A stretch of 64,000 nucleotides of DNA from NCBI GenBank assembly GCA_034770075.1, contig CM068379.1, positions 20,025,506-20,089,505 on the forward strand. The letters run 5' to 3'. The notes beneath the pieces are model-generated. The model saw only the letters and a list, made by a program, of their open reading frames with translations, was not told the origin of the DNA and did not search any database. A program made the position numbers and the translations under genes. Origin of the DNA: Aralia elata (Eukaryota > Streptophyta > Magnoliopsida > Apiales > Araliaceae). Shown here piece after piece: positions 48,182-59,146 of the stretch (its first letter is position 1; each line of letters starts with the position of its first letter).

Positions 48182-49321
48182 CACACACAGAGAGAGAGAC
48201 ACACACAAATATACATAGTTTTTTTAATAACAAAATTATCCTTTTTTAATACAATATATTTCAATTATAGTTTTATTTGTAATTAAGATTATCTCATTCA
48301 AATTGTTGATAACTTATAAAAAAAACTAATTTAGCTTAATTAACACATTTTTGGATAAGCATGATACAAATATTAAGAATTTTAAATTAAATTATTAATG
48401 TAGTTATTTTAATTAGAATGATTGAGTATGTTGATAGTTTAGTTTTTGGTGTTTAACAACAACAAAATTATTATTTGAATTCTTAGTTTCATATTATGAT
48501 TTTCACATATTAAATTTTCTTGAGTATATGTCAAAATTTGGGATGTTTATAATTTTGATTATATTTTTTAGTATATAGTTGGTGTTGTTTTGTGGCAATG
48601 TTGAATAAAAGAAAATGTAATAATATTTATTACTATCTCTAACTTGTAAAAAGATTTTTCTTTTAATATATATATTTTTATTGAGTAACAATATTTGTCA
48701 TTTTTACTATAAATAATTATGCCTAAGTGTGACTTATGTTTAGTTTAATATTTGAGACAAATAATTATCATAATTTTTAATAATTTTTTATATGAATAAT
48801 AAGATTCGTTCTGTAACAAGTTTTGTCTAAGTTTGTTTTGTGTAAATTTTAATATTTGGGAAAAATAGTTATATTTTTTTTGTTAATTTGCACTTTTTAT
48901 GGGTATTAATTTGTTTAATTACAAAAATTATGTTTGAATGTATATTACTTTAATTTTAATCTTTGAGGAATTTAATTAGCAAAGAGTGTATGACTATATT
49001 TTTTTTGATAAAATGAATATTTGTTATTTTTTGATATTTATGTTATTTATTGCACAAGTTCATAATTTAATTAATTAGATCAAGTTAAGTGAAAATTATA
49101 ATATACAAAATTATATTTAGTGGATATATTAAACATTATAATTTGAAGGGTGTATTGGACATTATATTAAAAATATTTTTGGATATTAGTTGTTCAACCA
49201 CATTAGGGATAATGAATGTTACATATTATAAACTAGAGAGGTAAGAACCGTTACTTGAAAAACTAGAGGGGTGGTGAGTGTTATTATGATTATCTACAGG
49301 AGGTGTTAGTATATTTTACTC
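47703..49321. mobile_element. Non-autonomous MULE-like element, copy 2
   Basis: Starts GAGTAAAATACAGTGATACC and ends GTTAGTATATTTTACTC. The ~100-bp inverted termini repeat motifs such as CATAATAACAC and CCCTCTA. Flanks TACTTAAAAT and TAATTAAATT are an imperfect 9-10-bp duplicate. It shares most of its AT-rich interior with copy 1 (26811-28152) but carries a MITE where copy 1 has a palindromic microsatellite. Confidence 0.78.
47885..48160. mobile_element. Hairpin MITE bounded by (GA)n and (CT)n
   Basis: Long inverted arms: GGATGGATCTAAAACATAC with GTATGCTTTAGATTCATCC, and ACTACGTCGTTTTGGAGATT with AATCTCCAAAATGACGTAGT. Outer GA and CT runs extend the pairing. Its place corresponds to the microsatellite inside copy 1 of the host element. 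Confidence 0.82.
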
Positions 49322-50150
49322 TAATTAAATTATACCTATATAGTACTTAGTTAAGTATAACTTGAAAAATTGCACTTAAAATATACTTAGTTAAAATATA
49401 CTTAGTTAAGTTAAATTATATTGAACATTGGTCCTGAATCATTTGAGCTAAAACAACATCAATATTAACTTTATTCAAACGTAAAATTGATTAAATAGAT
49501 CTACGAGATGTCTGTTTTTTTTATTTGGACAATGTTATATGCACTAGATAGTGTTTTTTGTGAACATAATTGATTTATCTTGTACGTTTTTATTATTTAG
49601 AATTTTTTCATAATTTTTTAACTTTTTTTGAAGCGTTTAATCAGCTAACAGTGCGTATCGTTCGAAATGAAAACGAAATCGATACCAAATAAAAATGGCC
49701 TTTCGAAACATAGGCCGCTACCGCGACTTTAAACCATGGGCTCCTCTTATATTGTCTCACAAGAAGAGTCATACTTGTTAATTTCCTGATAATGCCATGC
49801 AAGTACAATTTGTTCAAATCCTTTTGTTGAGCAGAAGAAATTGACCAATTAATGCCACTCTTCTTGGGAGACGGGGAGTAAATTAGGAAAAAGCACTTGC
49901 ATGGCATGCATCCATATCCTAGCTATATTGGAAGTCAAACCCTTGGCAAAGTGATATGTAATAGTGTCCAGGTTGTGAATCCAATAGCATTTTCAGCGTT
50001 GAGATTCTTGGTGCGCAGTCAACTATTGAGAGTATATATTGAGACATTAGTTAATTAGCTCCTTATACTGATCATAAATCACAATAAGAATATATTCTCT
50101 ATGCAGCATGGCCCATGCAGTTGAGATCAATAAAACATATGAGAATGTTC
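49322..50150. repeat. Right part of MIR169 block C
   Basis: Continues the block A order: TTATACCTATATAGTACTTAG, CACTAGATAGTG, then a decayed version of the pre-promoter sequence (CAATAAGAATATATTC, ATATGAGAATGTTC). No coding gene. Confidence 0.68.
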
Positions 50151-50159
50151 ATTTTTGCC

Positions 50160-50170
50160 TATATAAATAT
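50160..50170 (+). promoter_or_regulatory. TATA box of MIR169 block C
   Basis: TATATAAATATAGTTGATAC matches the conserved TATA region of units A and B with changes; about 90 bp before foldback C1. Confidence 0.5.
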
Positions 50171-50249
50171 AGTTGATACTTGATCATTTGAAGAATGAGA
50201 TGTAGAGTGAATTCAGTAGGGAGAAATGTCTTATATGAATAGATGAACC

Positions 50250-50378
50250 ATGTTTGGTAGCCAATAATGACTTGCCTTAATTTCTCCTTTCAAGGGGTTG
50301 AGTTACATTTGTCTATAAATTAAATTAAACCTTTGTCTGGTTTATAGGCAGGTATTCTTGGCTAGCTTCACAGGCTCG
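50250..50378 (+). ncRNA. MIR169: MIR169-like foldback C1
   Basis: The 5' arm from 50258 reads TAGCCAATAATGACTTGCCT, two changes from the family core (AGG to TAA-type). The 3' arm has GGCAGGTATTCTTGGCTAGC from 50347 and pairs with it. The loop is AT-rich and longer than in B1. Probably a diverging copy of the first foldback of each pair. Confidence 0.55.
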
Positions 50379-50380
50379 CT

Positions 50381-50492
50381 TTTTTTTTTTTTTTGCCAAG
50401 TTATTCACACACCCACTCACACACCCATGAATGAAAGAATTGAACACTTGACCTCATGAAAACCATAAGGCAAAGGTTACCACTGGGCCAAT
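50381..50492 (-). mobile_element. SINE, 3' part, split by a solo LTR
   Basis: On the minus strand GGCCCAGTGGTAACC (box A-like) is followed by GTCAAGTGTTCAATTC (box B-like) and a run of As (50381-50395) as tail. The LTR insertion at 50493 separates it from its 5' end. ACAGGCTCGC left of the tail and ACAGGCTAGC at 54.25 kb may be its target duplicate. Confidence 0.6.
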
Positions 50493-52686
50493 TGTTGATG
50501 AATTTCGCAACCGAAAAATGCGCGCAAGTATACGCGGTCAACAAGTAATAAAAAGTAAGTAAAGTATCGATCCCACGAGGAATTGTTTCTAATGTTTACC
50601 AAGTATTAACCTTTTATCATTTCAATCTTATTTAAACAATGAAAACTTGAGTTGTTTGATTAACTAATTGACAAGCTTTTAAGATAATGAAAATTTAGTA
50701 TTAACAAGTCTAAGATTACAATTTCCCCCAACACTTCATTTAAATCTCTTATCTCTCTCATTTTCAACTAGTTAATTCACAAGAATTGTTAACCGAGAAA
50801 TTCACCTTATTCATAAGCCTTAGTGTATGGTCCTATGAAAATCACCCATACACGACATATATGCATATGTTTATCCTACATGCCAACAATCCATTCAATT
50901 CCATGAATAATCAACAAGACACACGCCACATAATCTTAGTCAATCTACCCATCAAACAAATGAACCTCCGTATAGGGAGTCATTAAGTTTGTAATCTCAT
51001 AATGGTTACACACGACATTTAGATATATCTATATCCCAAATACTAGCAAGTCATCCATTCTTGAGGACAATGAATAAGACACATGCCACATAATCTTATA
51101 CACCACCTACAAGAATCTCGAACTTTCGTATGATATCAAAACTAAGTCTCAACACTATAATCCACTTTTCAATTTCGTATAGGTGATCAATCAATTATAC
51201 TTTCAGCATAAATCATGCTAGACATTCAATTCGCAAGTTATTACGTTAGAATGTTGGTCAAGAACACGAATGTAAAATATGGCCCCCTCTCAATGCATCA
51301 TATTCGTATCACACTAAATCCACAATTGATAGAATGAATGTGAACACCCTAGATGACTAACACACTATATCTCTATGTAAATTACAATCAAAAAGGGTTG
51401 AAGCATAAGTTCTCAATTGGCCACATATGGTGCTTCGGTATATCTCTATCCTAGGCACGAAACTTAAATTCTATCACATGCAGAATTCATGAACACATGC
51501 TAGCATAATCAGATCTCAATCTATATTTCCTTTCTCAATTCCATATAGATTATCATATTGATGATCATGGTAATTAATACATGAAGCGCAAATTATGATA
51601 TCTAATTCTAAAATGATAACTAATATCAAAGAGAAATAATTTGATTCAAACTAGGTGTTGGGTTCCATTGAAATCTTAGAATAAAAATCTAGTTCATGGT
51701 AGCTACAAATAACATCATATTCAATTTATGCATCATGTTGGATTACAAATCAGAAGGGAAATTAGAGATAAAACCATTTTTGATGGATATTCAGATATTG
51801 CTTGTTGGGTTGATGATGATCTCTAGCTTTTCCTCCTTGATTTTGCAATCCTTGATGCTTTAGCTCCTTGGCCTTTGCTTGATATCGCTTGATTTGTAGC
51901 ACTTTGGCCCTCCTTGGTGATGAATTTGGTAGCTCCCCCCTCTCTTGAATCTGATTTCTGGGGTCTAGATCTCTCTAAAATGGAGGCTACATATTGTATT
52001 TATAGTTCTCCTAGCAAAAACCTAGCTTAACCCACGAATTTAGACCAAAAATAAGCTGAAATCGCGAAATCAGGTGGATCGGGCGCAGCTGCGAGCAAGG
52101 ATGCGATGTATACTGAACTCCCTGGATACCGGGCGCAGCTGCGCTGACTTTGGCTTGCATCCGGGCGCAGCTGTGCTGCCCAAATCCACAGATTCTGCAG
52201 GAAGGGCGCAGCTGCGCCGAAATTGTACTAGGAATGGGCGCAGCTGCGCCGGGCACTGCTGCTGCATTTTACAGCTTTGACGTCCGTTGGAAAAATGGCC
52301 ATAACTTCTTCATCCGAACTCGGATTTAGACGTTTTCAAGATGATCTGGAAAGAAGAGAAGTAGATCTACAACTTTCATTCTTTGAGTTTGGAGAGATCA
52401 GGCACGGAACTAGGCTCAAATTGGCCTGGAAGCAGCTGCAGTGCAAATTGAAATCCGAAAACGCGAATCTAGCAACCCCGAATGTCGCTCCAACTAGCTT
52501 TTATTTCAATTTATACAAAATAAAGTACAAACACATAAAAACATACAGAAAACACATTAAAGCAATATAAAACCACACAATTCAACAATATGGGAAACAT
52601 ACATAAAACCTAAACGATATAGCTTAAGAATTACAAATTATCAAACTCAAAAGTACTTGATTTGTGTATATAAAACACATTCATCA
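50493..52686 (-). mobile_element. Solo LTR (2194 bp)
   Basis: Bounded by TGTTGATGAA and ACATTCATCA and by the 5-bp duplicate CCAAT on both sides (50488-50492, 52687-52691). On the minus strand it starts TGATGAATGTGTTTTATATA and ends with CCTCGTGGGATCGATAC and CGGTTGCGAAATTCATC, typical of plant LTR 3' ends. No internal region. It contains a GC-rich repeat cluster at 52.08-52.25 kb. Confidence 0.88.
52081..52250. repeat. Five copies of a GC-rich palindrome in the LTR
   Basis: GGGCGCAGCTGCGC or a close variant occurs at 52081, 52131, 52163, 52204 and 52236, spaced 32-50 bp. The core GCGCAGCTGCGC is a perfect palindrome. The rest of the LTR is AT-rich. Confidence 0.9.
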
Positions 52687-52702
52687 CCAATAACCATACG
52701 GC

Positions 52703-54210
52703 CAGGGGCGGATCTGTTAAGGGACAACATAGGTAGCTGCTCCTGCTGGATTTATTTATTTATTTATTTTATAGGTATAAGAAGCACTAATGGCCATGTT
52801 GTGACCAGGAAGGAATTAGCCACTTTTGTCTGATACATTCCAGAAAACTAGCAAAAGGAATTAGCCACTTTGTGATGAGGGAAGTTGCTGGGTTTGCTTG
52901 CACCTTATGAGAAGAGGATTACTGAGCTTGTTAATGTTAGGACCCGACAATTTATCTGGAAATGTTTGATTCGCTTTTGTTAGATTGGAAATTTGCTTAG
53001 AAACTTGTTTTTTGTTCACTGGTAAACAATTGGAACGAACAACTATGCTTTTATGTCTTATCCACCTACTTGGGGGGGGGGGGGGGGTGCCTGAGTTACA
53101 TGACTGTAACCTCATTTTCTGGTGGTCTTGCCTGGGGTAAAATGCATTATTCAACCTTTAGAGTTATATGAACCTCATTATTCTATGCTTTTGTCCCAAA
53201 TGTATATATTTCTTAAAATATCATTTTGACAAGTTATTTTAGGTTTTATCTGCTTGCAAATTATTCTCCATCTTCAATTTCTTTAAAACGGCAAAATCCC
53301 TTGTGATGCTTAGTGATTAGCTAGCTTTGGTAACAATGGTATGTGCCTTGCTAGAGGAATGTATGTTAGAGTTCTTTGTCCAAACTAGAGTGGAGGATGA
53401 TTTTTCTTGGTTTTCATTGATTTTGATTGTTTGAAGAAGTCTATCTCATGGAATTGGTGCTCTCTCCTAAGTCAGGAGCCAAGCTCCTTTCTATTGCTAG
53501 AGCACTTTCTGTAGCCCTTGTGGTATATATACTCCACATTTATAAATTATAGGAAAGTCATTACTAAACATTTGTGCTATGACCTTCGGATGACTTACAT
53601 TTGTTTTGATTACAAGCCTTGTACGTTTTGTTATTTGATTATTACATATTTAGTTGTGGATTATACAATTGTTTATTTATATAATATAATTAATGCTTTA
53701 TTTGATGTTGATTACAAATTAATAAATAATTTTAAAAATATTTTTAATTTGCAATGATTTGATTATTTAATAGCAACATTGTCGAAGAAATTTCTTCTCG
53801 GTAAATTAAAAAAAAATCACAATATGTAATTAGTGACTTTCTAAAGTAAATATGTCCTTCACAAATTGTTATTTATGAATGAAGACATTTTTACTAGTTA
53901 TTTCAAATTGTTAATTGTGAGGAAATCATCTCCTCGCCAAACAAAAATAATATTTTACAATATATAATTTGTGAAGAACATATTCTTCATAATATATCAT
54001 CCACAAAAAATATTTAGTCACTAACTTAGCGAATTATACTTTTAGTGAGGAGCTCTAATGCGAGGAATTGTGCGAAGGAAAGTTTTTTTTACAATAAATC
54101 TCTTGTGAGTAATATATTATTTCTTGTAAAGAATTTGTCCTTCATTGTCGGCCCTTTTTCTTGTAGTGAAAATCCGTTCTTACTGAAAAATATTCCTGGA
54201 TCCGCCCCTG
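52703..54210. mobile_element. Non-autonomous hAT element (1508 bp)
   Basis: Terminal inverted repeats CAGGGGCGGATC and GATCCGCCCCTG, with the perfect 8-bp target duplicate CATACGGC (52695-52702 and 54211-54218). It inserted nine bases right of the solo LTR. It contains a run of 16 Gs at 53072-53087, and no transposase frame is recognisable. Confidence 0.93.
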
Positions 54211-54233
54211 CATACGGCTCAATTATGATAATC

Positions 54234-54260
54234 CATGTTTGGTAGCCAATACAGGCTAGC
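54234..54260 (+). pseudogene. Remnant of a first MIR169 foldback (D1)
   Basis: CCATGTTTGGTAGCCAATA equals the start of C1 but runs straight into CAGGCTAGC, the sequence after the 3' arm. The middle of the foldback is missing. Flanking GCTAGCTAGCACA and TTGTTTGGACAAAA match units A and B. Confidence 0.5.
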
Positions 54261-54361
54261 TTTTTTCTCTTATGGTATTCCCACAGCTAGCTAGCACAAT
54301 TAAAAGTTGTTAGATCGATTGTTTGGACAAAAAATAGGAAGAGATGCCTAAAATGAGTTAA

Positions 54362-54720
54362 AGGTCTGTTTGGTAGCCAAGGATGACTTGCCTCCCCCCA
54401 AATTATTATTAAGAGTCTCAATATATGGGATCTTGATTCCAGTTAGTACAAAATGGGTAGTTTGTTTGGATAGTTTATAAAAACAAGTTAATATTAATGT
54501 AACAGAAAGTTATAATTGTATAATATTTTTATAACGAAAGTCATCTGAAATGTAACTTTCTGATATACAAATATAACTTATTTCTATAAATTATTGAAAT
54601 GAATTTGTCCATTTTAAACTAACTGAAATCAGGATCCTAATATATGTATCTAGTTAAGGACCCTAGCTAGCTAGATTGGTTTGTAGGCAGGTTATCCTGG
54701 CTATCTTGATAGCCTCTTCC
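54362..54720 (+). ncRNA. MIR169: MIR169 foldback D2 with a MITE in its loop
   Basis: TAGCCAAGGATGACTTGCCT from 54374 in the 5' arm and GGCAGGTTATCCTGGCTATC from 54686 in the 3' arm preserve the duplex of A2 and B2 (one extra C-to-T change). The loop is enlarged by a 212-bp MITE at 54427-54638. The guide is unchanged, so only loop length separates it from its sisters; plant DCL1 tolerates variable loops, but processing of this one is uncertain. Confidence 0.75.
54427..54638. mobile_element. MITE inside the pre-miR169 loop
   Basis: Ends GGGATCTTGATTCCAGTTAG and CTAACTGAAATCAGGATCC are imperfect inverted repeats of about 30 bp. Flanked by AATATAT on both sides (54420-54426, 54639-54645). Noncoding. 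Confidence 0.8.
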
Positions 54721-56116
54721 CACTCATTCCAGGCTTTCTCTTCTTTCTACAACCCGGACACACGGAGGCAGGGGGGCAAGTGCCCAATTTTGATTTTTGG
54801 ATTTTTTTTTACAAGTATAGGGGTAATATAGTAAAGTGGTGCTTCCCCTTAAAGAAAAACATTAGGTCACTTATTGACAATTAGATTTTCTAATATCCTC
54901 TTTCAAATTCAAATTTCAATTTTTATTTTCATGAGTTTATTTAATTTTTTCCAAATTTAAGGTTAAGATTAATTATCATTAGATTTTTCTCTAATAATTT
55001 CGGTCCTACAAGATATCTTTAAGTCATAACGAAATAATATCTATTACTATATATAACAAGACAAATGGAAATTTTATCCAAATTAACTGAGTTATTTTGA
55101 TTAGTCAACGAGTTAATACCGAGTTCGTCCCGAGTTCATCACCTCTACTAATACAATATATGTCATATTTATAATTATAACAAACTTTTCATATTTTTAA
55201 TTGTATTATTCTAATTGTATTCATGCATGTATTAAAAAAATATATGTAATAATTTTAATATACATATAACTCTTCAGTTTCTTGTTAAATATTTTATAAT
55301 CATACATATTATACTATTTATACTCAAATTATAATACCCACACACAATATTTTTAGATAACATTATTTTAACCTGTGTTTTGCACAAATTATCAGTCTAG
55401 TAATAATTAAAGAGACAAAGTAGATAAGAGCAGAAGAAGTTTGTGTTTGAACTCGACATGGAGACGAAACACGTGAGCCAACTTAACTCCTTGGCCCATC
55501 TACAACATAGTATAACACAATAGTTTTTGTGTGTGTGTGTATATATATATATAAACACTCATTTCAAGTTAAATTTGGCACCAATGTGAGACCCAAATAA
55601 CATTCATTTTGTCAAGGAAAATGAAGAGAAAACAATTATCACAATCTAAGGAGACTTTAATTTTGTTGTTGAATAATTTTATGTGCGGGCGTACCGGAGT
55701 TCACTAAACTCAATATGAGAAAGTGTTTTGTCTAACTGATAAGATATATTCAGTTAACACTTGTCCTTCAAAATCGACCAACTGCTTAGTCGAAATTAGT
55801 CAGACGATTAAAGTAAAGAAGGAACTACTTCTCCAATGGGTCTTTTTCCCTTTGACTAAGGACTTCAATGTTAGACAATTGATTTTAAGGATAACTATTT
55901 CTAGTTGGCCTACTTGTTGATTTATAGTCAGAGTTAAACTACAATATAAATAGCAAGCTGTTGAACTATTATCGGTTAAGTTTTTTGATTTTATGAATAC
56001 AATTATAAACAAATTCTAACTTATCCTATATGTTGATTAACACATCACAGTTAACAAATATATGCAACAGATAACCATTAATGTTAGACAGCTAAGTAAG
56101 AACCTGAACATAATTT
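54721..56116. other. Intergenic DNA, no gene recognised
   Basis: AT-rich. Contains a G-rich GGAGGCAGGGGGGCAAG at 54.77 kb that may be a TE terminus, and GTGTGTGT(AT)n at about 55.53 kb. No supported gene. Confidence 0.45.
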
Positions 56117-56670
56117 AGGGCTAAATACACTTCTGTTACACCAAGTACCACTAAATTCATAATTTAGCCCCCAAAGTAATTGAGCTTACAATTTACTAAA
56201 TAAACTATCTAATTACATACAATGTTTTCACCAAATTCAGATTCCAGCTGAAATTGGCTGAAATACCTAAATTACCGTCAAGCTAGTAGTTTTATACGGT
56301 TTGACTTAAAAACAAATACTCCCTCCGTCCCATAGTCATAGGTTGATTTTCCATTTTGGGATGTCCCAATATATAGGCTACTTACTATTTATAAAATTAA
56401 GTTGGTTCATTGTTTTACTTTTATGCCCTTATAATAAATATTCAACCATTACTTTTTTTTGAAGAAACAACATTTAACGTCATTATTTTTATCACCATAT
56501 TTAATGTTTTTGTATTCTCAATAAAAGAATTCAACTTTTTAGGCTTTACTAGTTTAACATATTTTGTGTATAAAAGACAATTGTATCGGCAATTTTTTTA
56601 CTCTTAAACTATGAATAAAACAGTGGAAGAACATTCCCAATCTTTCACTAAAGCAACCACGACAAATAAT

Positions 56671-56800
56671 TTGAATTCAACACCAAAAGATGAAGGATTC
56701 ATTTCTTCGGCACAAGACCGTCAAGTGAAGCCATTACTTGATTTGAATTCGACACCCAAAGAGGAAGGATTCATTTCTCCGGCACAACATCGTCAACTTA
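56671..56800 (+). repeat. 72-bp direct repeat in a small open frame within the mariner element
   Basis: A plus-strand frame (56611-56844, 77 codons) contains LNSTPKDEGFISSAQDRQ and then LNSTPKEEGFISPAQHRQ, starting 72 bp apart at DNA level. Differences are partly synonymous. The frame is opposite to the transposase and has no recognised family. It could be a small accessory protein, a captured exon or chance. Confidence 0.5.
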
Positions 56801-57183
56801 CGGTTTGTAAAATGTTAAAAATTTGGTTTCCTAAATTATTTTAGTCGAAAAAGTTAGCAAATGTCTCATTAGCTACTCTATGGTTTCAATAACTTTTTTT
56901 GTTTTATTAAATGTCCCTTGCAATTTTCTGGTTCAATTTATTCATGGAGCGATGGGAAAGCGAAGAATGATTTTTAGTAGTTGTACCAACATCATGAATT
57001 TTTATTGCAGAAAAAGAATTTTGAAAAGGAATTATGTCATTTTCAGCTTTCAAGTGTTATATTAGATGCAATGATAACAAAATTGAATTCATTGATAACA
57101 CAAAGGAATTCTGGCTTTCTGTATTAACCTTCAAAATGAAGCAACAAATACAAATTGTAAACAGAATAGAAAAGGAAACCTGA

Positions 57184-58596
57184 CTAGTGAGAGTTCAACA
57201 GAGATGCCTTGGCTTCATTAACTACTTCAAAATCACAGTCAATGCATACTGGAAGTTGTCCATTTTTGATCAAATTATCCTTGTTCATGTGAGGAATCTT
57301 ATAGTTATTCCCACCAAAATTTCTCATCACCTCAACCATACATGATTGCAATGTCAAAAACACATTGTTTAATTACTTGGATGGAAATATGTCAAAAGCA
57401 TGCTCCATAGCTGAAATAAACTCATCAATTGTTGTTGGAGCATCTTGATATTGAAAAGAATCAATAGCTCTAAAGAAACCAAGATCTAAAACGTTCATAT
57501 GTGGTCTGTTTGGAGGTTGACAAAATAACTTAACATCTAATTCAGCCTTTCTCACAACTTCAAGAAACTCTGTATCATTTATATTCAAATGTGGCCTTGC
57601 GTTATCTTGTTGAATGAAAATGGTCCCCGAACTAGAACATGGCCATTTTTCTTTGATTGAAGGTAGTAATTTCTTAATCAAACATGAACGAATAGTTTCT
57701 TTAGTGATTGATAAAACTGGTTTCGTCTCCAATGTCCCTGCTGCACGATTTTTGTTGTTTCGTTTGGCTTTATCCTTAAACACAAAAGGCCATATCCCAA
57801 TTTTCCCATCAAATTCTCTGTTGGAATTGGAATCAAATTGAGGACGAGCTACAACTGCTAAAAACATGATTTTTGCTATGAATCTCTTACTTTTGCATTT
57901 GCGATAAGGCTGTTTTTCTTCCGGATGGAGATAAAATTTTTGTGATATCTTAGACATAAAAAACCATTTCTCGTCAATATGAATTCGATCGAACATGTCA
58001 ACAAATAAAGGTTTAAAGGAAAGTGTACCTTCATCGATCATTGACAAGCAAAATTCCAGCCTCGTTGTCTTGTTATCATCCGATAACAATGGCTTTAATG
58101 CACTTAAGTGTGCTATGATATATCCTTCTTTGATTCTTTGATGTAAGGTAGATTTTGGCACTCCCATAGCATTTCATAAAGACTGTATATTGGTTCATCG
58201 ACGAAGAGGAATGTCCTTGATTTTTTCTAAATCTATTTCAACTCTTCTACGACCAATACGTTTGATAGGCATTGAGTATGTATTCGGGAGACCTTCTTCT
58301 GCAATTAGCTGCTTTCCATCATGCCAAATCCGAGAAACAGATCTTAGAGAAATTAAAAAGTGATCAATAACTTTTGATATCATTCCTCGAGGTAGCTTTC
58401 CTTCTTTACTTTCTTTAAGTAGCATTTCAAGAATATCCCGCTTCTTGTTGTAACTGAAATTTTTCTTCTTGTTTGCAGGTCTTGTCATGTTGAGTTGAGT
58501 ATTAGAAGGAGAGCTTTCGTCTTCAACCTGACAATCCAAATCAATGACAACATCTTGTGATGAATGATTCAAATTAACCTGTGAAAGATTACTCAT
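57184..58596 (-). pseudogene. Mariner (DD39D) transposase with three in-frame stops
   Basis: One reading frame of 471 codons covers the whole protein, with no frameshift. Only three stops interrupt it: two TGA between 58168 and 58194 and a TAA at 57373-57375. N-terminal part: HTH region (LPRGMISKVIDHF, SVSRIWHDGK) and RIGRRRVEIDLEKI linker. Catalytic part: IHIDEKWFF with the first Asp, IFIQQDNARPH with the second, and NVLDLGFFRAI with the third, 39 residues after the second, as in plant mariner DD39D enzymes. The neighbouring PPNSPD-type motif is changed to PPNRPH. C-terminal LNNVFLTLQSCMVEVM is typical. The enzyme would cut and paste at TA sites; this copy should be inactive unless stops are read through. 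Confidence 0.93.
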
Positions 58597-59146
58597 TTTG
58601 GCTTGTGATTAAATTTGATTGCAGTAGACGTATATATAGGGACGAGTCCACAATACTGAAACCTCTGTAAAAACCAACGTTAGCGGGCAGGTTTAAACTA
58701 CAATTTCAGATATTGGCGGACAATACAAAAATAAAATTGGAAGAAGGCGGGTGAATAAGAATTTGGAATAACATAAACGTTTTGTGATTGGTTGAAAGTT
58801 TATGTAGATTAAAAACTCCATTTTTGATTAAAGTTCTGTGGTTAAGGACTTTAATGGTTAATACACATTAATCAATTAAGTTAAGAGTTCTAGTGTGATA
58901 AGTAAGGAGTAATTACCTTATTCATTAATTCTAAATTAAGGGGTATATGTGGAAAATTTCTGTTAAAAATTGTCACTTAAACTGAATTTCTTAAACTATG
59001 TGCCAAAAGAAATCAACATATAACTATGGGACGGAGGGAGTACAACCTTTGTTTCCCGCCCAATTTAGTTTCCCCTTTCCCCTTTATATTGTCAATAAAT
59101 AGAATAGGACAGAAGAAGAGCAGCAAAGAAGAAGACCAGAGCAAGG

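Larger units (their letters stand above)
56319..59040. mobile_element. Mariner-like element (2722 bp), nested in the MULE
   Basis: Inverted termini CTCCCTCCGTCCCATAGTCA and the complement of CTCCCTCCGTCCCATAGTTA, about 28 bp long, with TA on both sides (56317-56318 and 59041-59042). These are the termini shared with Stowaway MITEs. It carries a long transposase frame on the minus strand. A related but different Stowaway MITE lies at 39209-39485. Confidence 0.95.

Noticed and set aside
50786..50986. 66-codon plus-strand frame in the solo LTR
   Set aside because: No family likeness, inside a noncoding LTR on its antisense strand.
52011..52280. Overlapping Ala/Cys/Arg-rich frames on both strands
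   Set aside because: They arise from the repeated GC-rich palindromes in the solo LTR.
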